A DNA stretch of 64,000 nt, from NCBI GenBank assembly GCA_016841875.1, contig JAENYG010000010.1, positions 1-64,000 on the forward strand. The letters are read 5' to 3'. The position numbers were made by a program, and so were the translations under genes. Every line of letters starts with the position of its first letter. Position 1 is the stretch's first letter. The notes below the pieces were generated by a model that saw only the letters and a program-made list of their open reading frames with translations, was not told the origin of the DNA and ran no database searches. Positions 7,723-15,669 of the stretch are shown here, piece by piece. Origin of the DNA: Syntrophomonas sp. (lineage in GTDB: Bacteria > Bacillota > Syntrophomonadia > Syntrophomonadales > Syntrophomonadaceae).

Positions 7723-8511
7723 TTACCTCCTATCCAATGCTGTTTCTATAGCATTTTGAACCAACGCCTTGAGATCACCCCGGCTAATCTCTAGGCCCTC
7801 AATTTCTAATATGTCATTATCTTGAGGCATTTCGATTGCTTCTCTCAACATTGCCTTGAATTCACCCCGGGTAATCTTTAAGTCCTCAATTTCAAGAATT
7901 TGATCATTACCCTTTTTAGTAGGTACATACTCTATAGAGTCAATGTCAATTTCAAAGTCATTACCTTTATTAAGTAACTGATATTGGCAGTTCGATATAA
8001 TGCCCTTACTCCTAGCCTCGATCAATGCTCCAGGATTGGCCGGTATAGGTACCGCACTCAGCTCGAGGCATTCCACCGCTTTATACAATCGTCCATGCTG
8101 GCCATTACCGGCGGTTCTGGGTTCACAATCAATGCCGCTAAAACCCACGCTTACAGCACTTAGATACCCATGCTTATACATTTGGTAAATGGTGTCCGCA
8201 AACAAAGCATGATCTGAGGGTGTTTCAGGATTGGTGCTCAGTTCTTCAATGGTTGGAAACTTCACATCGAAATAAGTCTGGCCTTTGTTATAGTCCGGGA
8301 TAATATCAATAGTACGGCCTACCGGTAGACTCCGATAATCGTGTAATGCCATAAATACCGGGTTTTTCAGATAATTATCAAAACTCCAGGCCGATGTTAA
8401 AATAATATCCCCGTCCCGGTCCTCCTGTTCTGAGGTTGCTATAAACCTCAATACTCGATCTTCTTCCGGTCCTATTTGTTTAACCTGGCAACTAAAGTCC
8501 TTTTTAGCCAA
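7723..8511 (-). CDS. HK97-type prohead protease (S78-like)
   Basis: The fold signature runs from RFIATSEQEDRDGDII through NPVFMALHDY (His57) and YLSAVSVGF (Ser121) to CLELSAVPIPANPGAL (Glu150 region), matching the catalytic His and Ser of phage prohead proteases. It would cleave scaffold and capsid subunits during head maturation. After residue 200 comes a tandem duplication of about 23 residues: ILEIEDLKITRGEFKAML and ILEIEGLEISRGDLKALV. The start is TTG after AAAGGTG. No portal or major capsid gene lies beside it, which is unusual. Confidence 0.85.
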   Translation of the reverse strand: MAKKDFSCQVKQIGPEEDRVLRFIATSEQEDRDGDIILTSAWSFDNYLKNPVFMALHDYRSLPVGRTIDIIPDYNKGQTYFDVKFPTIEELSTNPETPSDHALFADTIYQMYKHGYLSAVSVGFSGIDCEPRTAGNGQHGRLYKAVECLELSAVPIPANPGALIEARSKGIISNCQYQLLNKGNDFEIDIDSIEYVPTKKGNDQILEIEDLKITRGEFKAMLREAIEMPQDNDILEIEGLEISRGDLKALVQNAIETALDRR

Positions 8512-8516
8512 TTAAC

Positions 8517-8732
8517 TCACACCTTTCTTCTGTCGGGATATAGCGTTTTGCTACACCCTTTAATTTTTTTAGTTGGTTCAATCAGGTTCAGAATTTCCAG
8601 GTACAAAAAATCAATAATCTCAACGTCTACAGGGTTCATACTGTTTTCATCCAGTCGCCTGAGAAGATATTCAGATACCGTCTCATTTGCGCTGAAGTTA
8701 TAAACTGGGTTAAATCCGGGAATGTCGGGCAT
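8517..8732 (-). CDS. Hypothetical protein, 71 aa
   Basis: A small acidic protein with NETVSEYLLRRLDE and VEIIDFLYLEILNLIEP helices and a basic C-terminus. GGAGG precedes its ATG, and it lies 5 bp upstream of the protease gene and 18 bp after the primase-helicase. It is transcribed with both. Family and function not recognised. Confidence 0.6.
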   Translation of the reverse strand: MPDIPGFNPVYNFSANETVSEYLLRRLDENSMNPVDVEIIDFLYLEILNLIEPTKKIKGCSKTLYPDRRKV

Positions 8733-8750
8733 GGTTTACTCACCTCCTAT

Positions 8751-10526
8751 TCAAAACGGATCTTCTGAAGAATAATCATTCCATCGCCTTAATATTTCCT
8801 GTTCGCACTTCGCCCAACTATATTCGCGGTTGTTCCCGAGACTCGGAACATATAGGCGCCTGGATATGGGGCAATAATTCAAACCGATAAAGCCAGTGGC
8901 CCCCTCGGATCGATTTTTTAATATCTTCAGAACACTATCACAACCCAGCTGCAGCTTATCTCCTTCCTTAACTCTTTCCAGGGAGAATACATTGGCTGCT
9001 CGGTTGGTAATATCGGCAGTCCCGCTCACATCGTCATTATCAAGACTGCCACTTGTTTTTCTTGGATGGGCTACCAGATGGACATGAACATTATATTTGT
9101 TTGCAAATTCCACTAGTTGCCCGACAAAATTACTTTGCGCCCGATAATAGTTAACGTCTATATCTGTGTTGTACCTGGCCGTCATAAGGTTGTCTATTAA
9201 AAACACTTTGCAGTCATAACGCTTTGCTGCATACTCAAAAACCTTTAAAATACTTGATTCTTCGCTGGCTTGAGCTATAGCATTGTCATAAAGCCAAAAC
9301 TCTTGGTCATACCATGCTTTAATACGGTCTAAAATGCTTTTTTCAAGATAATATATATCCCGCTGCCGGTAATCATCGTAATAGCTTTTTATCTCTTTTC
9401 CTGCTGCCTGAAGATTGATCCAATATTGAAAGCGGTCTGCCCTTAATTCTCCCGAATAACAGCAAACCTTTTCCCCGCACTCTATGGCCTCCAGCATTAA
9501 CTGACCCAGGAGGGTACTTTTCCCCTCTCCACGCTTACCGGTCCAAACGCTTAAATCACCCATGAGAAAACCACCAGTTAAGCTATCCAGTCCCGGTATA
9601 TTGCTTTTTACTGCCGGCACATTATTTATATCAAGCGGTACCACGTCCGCAAGGTTTACAAGTCCATAAACAGGCAGTTCCTTTGCCTTATCATAAGCAA
9701 GTTTAACCGCCTCTTTCCCTTCCCGGTATAGTAATTCATTAGCGTCTTTATAATCATGCTCAACTACATAGAGCCTACAATCTGATAATTTAACGATAAG
9801 TTTTTGAACCATTTCACGCCCGGGTTCATCGTTATCACCATAAAGGTATATAGGGTTAAACTGCTGCAGCCATTCATAACAGGTATCTATCCATGTTAAG
9901 TCCTCGGCTCCACTGGGCACGCTCACGCTGTTAGGAATGCCTGCTTCATGTCCGCTTAATGCATCAATTTCACCCTCAAAAATACAAAGAGGGTATTCTG
10001 GGTTACATAGGTCCATTCCAAATAAAATAGGCTTTGTGTCGGCTTCCCTCCAGGCTTTACGCTCACCCTTCTGTAATTTCCGGGCTGGCCTGAATTTAAT
10101 AAATGTCAATTCTCCGTTTTCGTAATATGGAAATGTTATATTCCCCTGGTTATCGCAACCGATACCATAAGCCTCCATTGTACCCCTGCTGATCTTTCGA
10201 AGTTTTAAATAGTCCTCGGCTTGACTTGTGAGGGTTTTAACTTCAGTCTCAGGCTTTTTATATGTCCTCCTGGTGTTATAGCTTGTATGTATGTCCAATC
10301 GGTCTGATTCCTCCCCAAAATCCCGGCATAGTTGATAAAAAGTCCCTGACTTACCGCATGATCCTCGCTTACAGTTGAATATGTTTTTTTGATGGTTTAA
10401 TGCGAATGTTTCAATGTCCCGACCATTCTTACCCCCGCCACAATATGGACATAACCTTGGAATAATTTCATCACCTTTAGTTTTATAAGGCCTTAAATGC
10501 CTGTTTGCAAATGTCCAATGGTCCAT
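8751..10526 (-). CDS. Primase-helicase (zinc finger, TOPRIM, DnaB-like ATPase)
   Basis: A 591-residue replicative protein of the T7 gp4 kind. Residues 26-57 form a zinc finger (C26, C29, C52, C57). A TOPRIM primase core runs from about 178 to 260, with FEGEIDALS (Glu184) and YLYGDNDEPG (Asp231, Asp233). The helicase part has Walker A GKRGEGKST (330-338) and Walker B VFLIDNLM. It would prime and unwind DNA at the element origin. It follows the O-like initiator by 11 bp, so together they form a self-contained replication module. Confidence 0.9.
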   Translation of the reverse strand: MDHWTFANRHLRPYKTKGDEIIPRLCPYCGGGKNGRDIETFALNHQKNIFNCKRGSCGKSGTFYQLCRDFGEESDRLDIHTSYNTRRTYKKPETEVKTLTSQAEDYLKLRKISRGTMEAYGIGCDNQGNITFPYYENGELTFIKFRPARKLQKGERKAWREADTKPILFGMDLCNPEYPLCIFEGEIDALSGHEAGIPNSVSVPSGAEDLTWIDTCYEWLQQFNPIYLYGDNDEPGREMVQKLIVKLSDCRLYVVEHDYKDANELLYREGKEAVKLAYDKAKELPVYGLVNLADVVPLDINNVPAVKSNIPGLDSLTGGFLMGDLSVWTGKRGEGKSTLLGQLMLEAIECGEKVCCYSGELRADRFQYWINLQAAGKEIKSYYDDYRQRDIYYLEKSILDRIKAWYDQEFWLYDNAIAQASEESSILKVFEYAAKRYDCKVFLIDNLMTARYNTDIDVNYYRAQSNFVGQLVEFANKYNVHVHLVAHPRKTSGSLDNDDVSGTADITNRAANVFSLERVKEGDKLQLGCDSVLKILKNRSEGATGFIGLNYCPISRRLYVPSLGNNREYSWAKCEQEILRRWNDYSSEDPF

Positions 10527-10537
10527 GTATTCACCGC

Positions 10538-11344
10538 CTATAAAATAATGTCACCGTATGGATTACCTTCCTGTGTTTCATCCCATGCATCGTCCAGGAA
10601 GTCGGCAAATCCGCTGCGAAAGAATGTATCTCCGTTTTGATACTGTTGCCAGTCCGGTTTACTCTGTTTATACCGCGCTATGCACCGAAGTAATTGTTCT
10701 AACCCGACTTCCTCTTCTAGCAACTTCTTTTGCTTCTCAGATATTTTTTTCTTACCACGTTTTACCGGATATGCTTTCCATGCATGCTCAAAATGATCAT
10801 TATATATATTATTTTCTATAATACTTTCTATAGAGCGGTCACCAGCCCTTGGTAATTCAGTGTTTGAGACATGCCCAACTTCCCGTTTCGGTAAGTTGCT
10901 TATTACCGTTTCGGTAAGAACCTTACCATTTTGGCAAGTTTCTGCACTTACCGTTTCGGTAAGTTGTTTACCGTTTTGGTAAGTAGTCAAGTTTAAATGA
11001 AGTAGGTTTGTAAGTTTTTCCTTGTCATAACCAGGTACTATTGATACTAACCATTGGTCGTAATTTTTATTAAAAGAGAATTCATTGGTATTTCTGTTCC
11101 AGATAATCACCTTGGCATTTACTAACCACTGAAGTTCCCGTTTAATTTTGCCCTCGCCAATACCCACTATTTCAAAATCCCTTTGTTTTGGGATAATAGC
11201 GGTCTTTTTATTGCAACCCCAGGATAGCCTGAGAATAAAGTCTACAATGGACCGCTGTCTTTTTGTGAAGTCCCGCATCATAATTTCTTCCTGAATGCTG
11301 TGGGCTATGCGTAAATGGGAGTCTGTTGGTTGAGGGTTAGCCAT
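10538..11344 (-). CDS. Lambda O-like replication initiator
   Basis: The first 100 residues match the winged-helix replication protein O family: DSHLRIAHSIQEEIMMRDFT, QRSIVDFILRLSWG, FEIVGIGEGKIKRELQWLV. The C-terminal part (FEHAWKAYPVKRGKKK onward) resembles the partner-loading domains of phage initiators. Between them residues about 121-155 are encoded by iteron DNA and read as a degenerate repeat (QNGKQLTETV, QNGKVLTETV). As in lambda, the origin therefore lies inside the initiator gene. The start overlaps the stop of the preceding gene by one base (TAATG). Confidence 0.85.
   Translation of the reverse strand: MANPQPTDSHLRIAHSIQEEIMMRDFTKRQRSIVDFILRLSWGCNKKTAIIPKQRDFEIVGIGEGKIKRELQWLVNAKVIIWNRNTNEFSFNKNYDQWLVSIVPGYDKEKLTNLLHLNLTTYQNGKQLTETVSAETCQNGKVLTETVISNLPKREVGHVSNTELPRAGDRSIESIIENNIYNDHFEHAWKAYPVKRGKKKISEKQKKLLEEEVGLEQLLRCIARYKQSKPDWQQYQNGDTFFRSGFADFLDDAWDETQEGNPYGDIIL
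10879..10983. repeat. Five iterons: candidate replication origin
   Basis: Five 17-bp copies related to CTTACCGTTTCGGTAAG start at 10879, 10902, 10922, 10947 and 10967, spaced 20-25 bp. Each is itself an inverted repeat (CTTACC/GGTAAG), so a dimeric initiator could bind each. They lie inside the O-like gene, the arrangement of the lambda origin. Copies 1 and 3 have single changes in the arms. Confidence 0.75.
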
Positions 11345-11580
11345 TAAGCCACCCCCTTAATTTTTAGCAAGAAGTGATATATCCTAAATTTAAGGTCCAC
11401 AAACCTCATGTGATAAAGATCATGCAACTCCAGAATTTCTTCCTCAACATTCAATGGGATGTTATTCCGAAGAGTAAAAGCCTTAAGTTCCCGATAATCA
11501 GATCTTGGAAAGTCCCTTGCCTGTATCCATTTTTTTGTCTCGAGTGTCCCATGTTTACGAATATACAATTTGAAACTCAT
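11344..11580 (-). CDS. Hypothetical protein, 78 aa
   Basis: A small basic protein (SFKLYIRKHGTLETKKWIQ, then YRELKAFTLRNNIPLNVEEE). No membrane segment and no recognised domain. Its stop overlaps the initiator's start by one base, so translation of the two is probably coupled. Confidence 0.55.
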   Translation of the reverse strand: MSFKLYIRKHGTLETKKWIQARDFPRSDYRELKAFTLRNNIPLNVEEEILELHDLYHMRFVDLKFRIYHFLLKIKGVA

Positions 11581-11601
11581 TTTTTCACCTACTCACATCT
11601 A

Positions 11602-11817
11602 CTATTTAGCCCGTGATAACCGGCATGGTTCCTTTGGTTCGATTGATTTTTTTAACTGATCCTCAACCCAAGTAGAGAGGGCCGATTTTTCCAGTAATAT
11701 CCTTTTTCCTATCCGGCAACTAGGAATATTGCCCGCATTAATTTCTCTTCTGAGGAGCCATTCTGAGATAGTGCCATTCAAATAGGTAACTGCTTCTTTG
11801 ATATTCATAACCTCCAT
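11602..11817 (-). CDS. Excisionase/AlpA-family HTH protein, 71 aa
   Basis: The pattern IKEAVTYLNGTISEWLLRRE, then NAGNIPSCRIGKRILLEKSA and LSTWVEDQ is the winged-helix DNA-binding domain of the excisionase/MerR-like family. Such proteins act as excisionase or as activator of the replication block. It is the second gene leftward from the divergent control region and is separated from the first by a hairpin. Domain call firm; precise role open. Confidence 0.75.
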   Translation of the reverse strand: MEVMNIKEAVTYLNGTISEWLLRREINAGNIPSCRIGKRILLEKSALSTWVEDQLKKSIEPKEPCRLSRAK

Positions 11818-11847
11818 TTTTTCACCACCTGCCTTAAAAATTAAAAA

Positions 11848-11884
11848 GAGCGAATTATTAAAACAATGTTTTAACAGTTCGCTC
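11848..11884 (-). terminator. Long hairpin between the two HTH genes
   Basis: GAGCGAA/TTCGCTC outside and TTAAAAC/GTTTTAA inside form one interrupted hairpin on the minus-strand transcript between the genes starting at 12222 and 11817. It could attenuate leftward transcription. Confidence 0.45.
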
Positions 11885-11964
11885 CAACCGTTTCAGCAAA
11901 GGAGTTTATCTCGGTGATAACCCAGCGTTATGCTGCTTTGCAATATATTTTATTTTCAAACCGA

Positions 11965-12222
11965 TTAAATAATATCTTCTACAATGCTTATAATTTCAGC
12001 CGTCTGATCTGCGCTATACCCGGCGTGAGTTAGTTTAGCTGCAAGGTTAATTATTTTTCTTTCGCTACCATTTATTATCTCAAAGACATCTTTTGCCTTA
12101 ATTTTTTTACGCTTACCGACTATTACATAAGAAAGCCTATCGTCGGCAATCATTCTTCTTACTGTGTCATAGGAAACATTGAGCAATCCAGCTGCTTCTT
12201 TATATGAGATCAGAGTATCCAT
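11965..12222 (-). CDS. HTH regulator divergent from the integrase, 85 aa
   Basis: Residues 1-52 are an excisionase-family winged helix (SYKEAAGLLNVSYDTVRRMI, YVIVGKRKKIKAKDVFEII). Residues 53-85 add a helical tail that may dimerise. AAAGGAG precedes the ATG. It is the first gene of the leftward block and its start lies 206 bp from the integrase start on the other strand. That position suits a regulator of the int/replication switch, in the way Stl or AlpA act in satellites; the analogy is inference. Confidence 0.75.
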   Translation of the reverse strand: MDTLISYKEAAGLLNVSYDTVRRMIADDRLSYVIVGKRKKIKAKDVFEIINGSERKIINLAAKLTHAGYSADQTAEIISIVEDII

Positions 12223-12355
12223 TCAAAGATTCACTCCTTTCACAAGAAATAATAAGTCTAGATAAATTATATACATGTATCAAGCAATAGTCAATACATT
12301 ATTAGCAAATATTTTTGTTTATAATCTAATTTGCACACTTTTTGCCTTTATTTGC

Positions 12356-12384
12356 TTGTTTTTTTATCGTTCTTATATTATAAT
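12356..12384 (+). promoter_or_regulatory. Probable integrase promoter
   Basis: TTGTTT at 12356-12361 and TATAAT at 12379-12384 are separated by 17 bp, about 40 bp upstream of the integrase ATG. The ribosome binding site AGGAGG lies at 12415-12420. Confidence 0.6.
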
Positions 12385-12427
12385 TGAAGACACAAAAGAG
12401 CCTGTGGTAAAAAAAGGAGGTTTAAGC

Positions 12428-13690
12428 ATGGCTTATGTTGAAAATAAGGGGCTGAATAAGAAAGGCCAGGCCGTTTTCAGAATATATATAGACGGGCCGA
12501 AGAAGCCGGACGGCAGCCGGAACCAGAAGAGGGAAACCGTCAAAATCGATCTTCCAACCCGGAAAATGAAACCGGAAGACCTTGATAAATGGATCGATAC
12601 TAAGGGTCGTGATAAGGCCATGGACCAAGCAAAGGCCCGGGAACGAGAAATAAACCAGCCAGGGTACAAGGAACCAACCAAAGAAACCTTTTCTGAACAC
12701 GTTGATCGATGGTTAAAAGTACACGGAGAAACAATCCAGCCTAAAACACTTCACCGGTATAAAGAATTATTGAATAGAATACTTCCGTACATTGGCCATG
12801 TTCCGGTCCAAGAGATCCAGATGGAACATATTGAGGATTTATATAGGGACCTTGCCAAGGAACCACGAAAAGACCGCAAAGAAGGTACTTTATCAGCAAA
12901 AACAATACAGCATCATGCCAGGGTACTGCATATTGTTCTTGAATACGCGGTAAGAAGGAAAATGATTGCATCAAACCCGGCTACATATGTTAAACCGGAA
13001 ACCCCTAAAAACAAGGCTATCGAATATTTTAACGAAGATCAGATCAAGGTGTTAATGGAGATTTTAGAGGGCGAATCCCTGACTAATAAATGTCTGGTCA
13101 ATTTAGCTATTTCAACCGGGGCACGGGCTGGAGAACTGGCAGCTTTAACATGGGATGATATTGACGAAAAGAACCGCACAATACGGATAAATAAAAGCTC
13201 CCAGTATATCCCCGGACAAGGCTGCAACTACAGCAAGGAGCCAAAAACAGAAGCCAGTAAGCGGACAGTCACCGTTTCAGCATCAATTATATTCCTTTTA
13301 AAGCAGCTTAAGGGTGAACAGGAGGCTGCAAGCAATAAGGCAAAAAATAAATGGATAAATACAAACGCCGTATTTTGCAATAATTACGGGCAATATATTC
13401 ACCCTGAATATCCTTCTCACTGGTGGCATAAATTTATTCGTCAGACGGACTTACCCAAGGTAAGTTTTCACGGTCTGCGCCATAGTTGCGCCAGCCTCTT
13501 ATTGTCTAAAGGTCAGTCAGTTCCAGCGGTAGCAAAGAGATTGGGCCATGCTAATCCGAATATAACGCTTGCAGTATATAGCCATGCCTATCAAAAAGAT
13601 GATCAGATAAATGCTGAAATTATGGACGGAATATTAAACGAAAAGAAGCCCGAGAAAAAGGCAAGAAAGAAAAGAGTAATTAGCAAGTAA
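12428..13690 (+). CDS. int: Tyrosine recombinase integrase, 420 aa
   Basis: Residues 1-75 form an arm-binding region (FRIYIDGPKKPDG), 85-185 a SAM-like core-binding domain (FSEHVDRWLKVHG), and 200-395 the catalytic domain. Catalytic residues are visible: Arg233 (TGARAGELAAL), His348 and Arg351 (HGLRHSC), His374 (LGHANPN) and Tyr384 (AVYSHAY). It catalyses integration and excision at the tRNA-Phe attachment site 100 bp downstream. The frame is open 51 codons further up, but AGGAGG seven bases before ATG 12428 decides the start. Confidence 0.95.
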   Translation: MAYVENKGLNKKGQAVFRIYIDGPKKPDGSRNQKRETVKIDLPTRKMKPEDLDKWIDTKGRDKAMDQAKAREREINQPGYKEPTKETFSEHVDRWLKVHGETIQPKTLHRYKELLNRILPYIGHVPVQEIQMEHIEDLYRDLAKEPRKDRKEGTLSAKTIQHHARVLHIVLEYAVRRKMIASNPATYVKPETPKNKAIEYFNEDQIKVLMEILEGESLTNKCLVNLAISTGARAGELAALTWDDIDEKNRTIRINKSSQYIPGQGCNYSKEPKTEASKRTVTVSASIIFLLKQLKGEQEAASNKAKNKWINTNAVFCNNYGQYIHPEYPSHWWHKFIRQTDLPKVSFHGLRHSCASLLLSKGQSVPAVAKRLGHANPNITLAVYSHAYQKDDQINAEIMDGILNEKKPEKKARKKRVISK

Positions 13691-13699
13691 TTTGCTCCA

Positions 13700-13722
13700 T
13701 GTACCACAAATGTACCACAAAA
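13700..13722 (+). promoter_or_regulatory. Candidate integrase arm-type sites, right pair
   Basis: Two tandem copies of TGTACCACAAA lie between the integrase stop and attR, matching the pair beside attL. Binding by the integrase is inferred from position and repetition. Confidence 0.5.
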
Positions 13723-13753
13723 CGAAAAACCTATACAAAAGCAGAAAATACAA

Positions 13754-13783
13754 AACCCGCCAAAGTCCGGCGGGTTCTTGTTT
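13754..13783 (+). terminator. Integrase terminator
   Basis: Hairpin AACCCGCC/GGCGGGTT with a seven-base loop, followed by CTTGTTT, just inside attR. Confidence 0.75.
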
Positions 13784-13787
13784 CTAA

Positions 13788-13863
<76 letters not shown>

Positions 13864-13866
13864 ATA

Positions 13867-13942
13867 TGGCGAAGCCGATGGGATTTGAACCCACGCTCTC
13901 CGGCTTGACAGGCCGGCATGTTAACCGCTACACCACGGCTCC
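13867..13942 (-). tRNA. tRNA-Asp (GTC)
   Basis: A 76-base cloverleaf with acceptor stem GGAGCCG/CGGCTTC (one G-U pair), anticodon loop CTGTCAA (anticodon GTC), discriminator G and encoded CCA. It lies 3 bp from tRNA-Phe; the cluster was Asp-Phe-Gly before integration. Confidence 0.95.
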
Positions 13943-14107
13943 GCAACGAAGATAATTATAGCATCGACTGCAATTTTAGTCAATATCGTAGATATCATTA
14001 TATTTAAAATTTGCCTGTAAATTTCTTTCCAGGGTAAATACTAGCATTCTTCATTTTATCAATATTTTATTCTCGCGGTGAAATACTACTTTTAAGGAGG
14101 TGTTTTA

Positions 14108-14473
14108 ATGCCTAAAGATGTCGATTATGGAGATCAAAAACCAGAGACTGAAGCCCAGAAACAGGCCAAGGGGAAAAATGGAACCAGTTTGGCCAATGAT
14201 TTGTTCGCCTCGATTGAAAATTTCTTCTATGAATTTGGCCTTATAAGTAAACCATCCTCGCAAAATAGAAACGAGGATGCAGGCGGGAATGAAAAGCAGT
14301 ACCAACAGAAGCAGAGTGAGCCTGAGGAGTATGATTCCCCCGACTACTCCGATGACGAAGTACTACTGAGCCAGTATAATAAGATAGGTCAGCAGTACTG
14401 GCAGGGAACATTAACTGGACAGGAATCAGATCAGGGTGAGGCAGGATATTCAGACTCCCATTTGGAAGTATAA
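14108..14473 (+). CDS. Acidic hypothetical protein, 121 aa
   Basis: AAGGAGG seven bases before ATG sets the start. The protein is hydrophilic and probably disordered in its second half, rich in Gln, Glu, Ser and Asp (YQQKQSEPEEYDSPDYSDDE). A possible short helix is SLANDLFASIENFFYEFGLI. No known domain is apparent. It is a single-gene unit with its own terminator between the tRNA cluster and the next minus-strand gene. Confidence 0.6.
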   Translation: MPKDVDYGDQKPETEAQKQAKGKNGTSLANDLFASIENFFYEFGLISKPSSQNRNEDAGGNEKQYQQKQSEPEEYDSPDYSDDEVLLSQYNKIGQQYWQGTLTGQESDQGEAGYSDSHLEV

Positions 14474-14491
14474 TTTAAGATTCAATTTATG

Positions 14492-14516
14492 ACCGGGCCT
14501 GGCCCGGTATTTTTTT
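14492..14516 (+). terminator. Terminator
   Basis: ACCGGGCC/GGCCCGGT hairpin followed by seven T, after the acidic 121-aa gene. It runs into the 3' end of the convergent reductase gene. Confidence 0.85.
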
Positions 14517-15384
14517 AATTGCGGGAAGCAGCATATTGACTGGCGTTTAATCCGGCTACCTGTCCCTCTCCTATTGATTTAGCCACCTGGTACGGTTTTC
14601 CAGTACAGTCTCCTGCTGCATATACTCCCGGCAGGTTGGTTTTTTGATCCCGGTCTACTTGTATATGATTCTCTATAATTTTCAGTCCCGGAATTATCCG
14701 ATCAGGAGCTGTCTCTCCCCCCAGAACAAATAGGCCCTCAGCATTTATCACCCTGCCGCCTTTAAGTTTTAATCCTTTTACGTAGTCATTGGCGATTATT
14801 TCGGAAGGTTTATCCTGGACTATTTCTATCCTGGAATCTATTTTTCCCATATTATTATATAATGGCAGGTAATATACCTTCCTGCATATCTCTGCCATAT
14901 ATTGAGCTTCGGCCTCCCCTTCTGCATCGTGCGCTACGATGATAACATCTTTATCACGGTATATGGGGCCATCACAGGTAGCACAATAACCCAGGCCTTT
15001 CCCCAGGTAGGTTTCTTCCCGGGGTAAAGTTGGTTTATAGGGTATTCCAGTCGCTATAACTATAGACCTGCTGTTAAGCACTTCCCCATCTACCAGCAAA
15101 TTGAAAGTGCTATCTTCATTAATAGTGATCAATTCCACTTTGGAGTGACGTATTGCGATTTGCATGGCCCGGGCATGTTCCAAAAATTTTTCCAGCAGTT
15201 CTTGCCCATTAATACCGTAAAAGCCGAGGTAATTGTCTATCTTCTGAGCTTTGTGCAGCGGTGGACTGCATACCTCCATTCCCAGCACAATTATTCTTTT
15301 GTTGCGTATGAATGCATTAACTGCAGCAGATAATCCGGCCGGGCCGCAGCCTAAAATGCTTATATCGTACATATCATCAGCCAT
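14515..15384 (-). CDS. Thioredoxin-reductase-like FAD/NAD(P) oxidoreductase
   Basis: A 289-residue flavoprotein of the TrxB type: FAD-binding GCGPAGLSAA at residues 12-21, redox centre YCATCDGP in the middle, and the C-terminal FAD motif GVYAAGDCTGKPYQVA. The CxxC centre would pass electrons from NAD(P)H to a thioredoxin-like partner, though no thioredoxin gene is adjacent. It is somewhat short for TrxB (about 305-315 aa), and the usual NADPH-binding GGGxSA motif is not evident (VAHDAEGEAEA is in its place), so cofactor preference may differ. AAGGAGG precedes the ATG. Confidence 0.85.
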   Translation of the reverse strand: MADDMYDISILGCGPAGLSAAVNAFIRNKRIIVLGMEVCSPPLHKAQKIDNYLGFYGINGQELLEKFLEHARAMQIAIRHSKVELITINEDSTFNLLVDGEVLNSRSIVIATGIPYKPTLPREETYLGKGLGYCATCDGPIYRDKDVIIVAHDAEGEAEAQYMAEICRKVYYLPLYNNMGKIDSRIEIVQDKPSEIIANDYVKGLKLKGGRVINAEGLFVLGGETAPDRIIPGLKIIENHIQVDRDQKTNLPGVYAAGDCTGKPYQVAKSIGEGQVAGLNASQYAASRN

Positions 15385-15488
15385 TTTAATCCTCCTTAGT
15401 TTTCCATATCCATATTTTCACCCTCTTGAAGGATTTTTATCTATTAACCGTATATTTTTTTCCTTTGATAGGAGATATTTATAGGCGT

Positions 15489-15567
15489 GGTGTCAGGCAC
15501 TAACTTACTAACTTATGCCCCGATCTAAAAAGCATAAGTTAGTAATAGTAAATTAGTGCCTGACACC
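15489..15567. repeat. 79-bp palindromic element
   Basis: GGTGTCAGGCACTAA at the left end and its exact complement TTAGTGCCTGACACC at the right end flank further complementary blocks (ACTAACTTATGC/GCATAAGTTAGT). The whole folds as one long hairpin, like the non-autonomous palindromes mobilised by RAYT/IS200-type transposases. Confidence 0.65.
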
Positions 15568-15669
15568 GCTAGTGGAACAATTGGTATTCTTTACCCGGTA
15601 TTGGCTGCTTTGATTGGGTAAAGATAGGATAACAAGATGTTTATATTTTACCCTGATGGAGGCAGACAA

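Noticed and set aside
12275-12427. N-terminal extension of the integrase
   Set aside because: Hydrophobic, AT-rich leader that includes the promoter and ribosome site; ATG 12428 is the start.
14105-14305. Minus-strand frame with membrane-like sequence
   Set aside because: It is the antisense shadow of the 121-aa plus-strand gene, which has a strong ribosome binding site.
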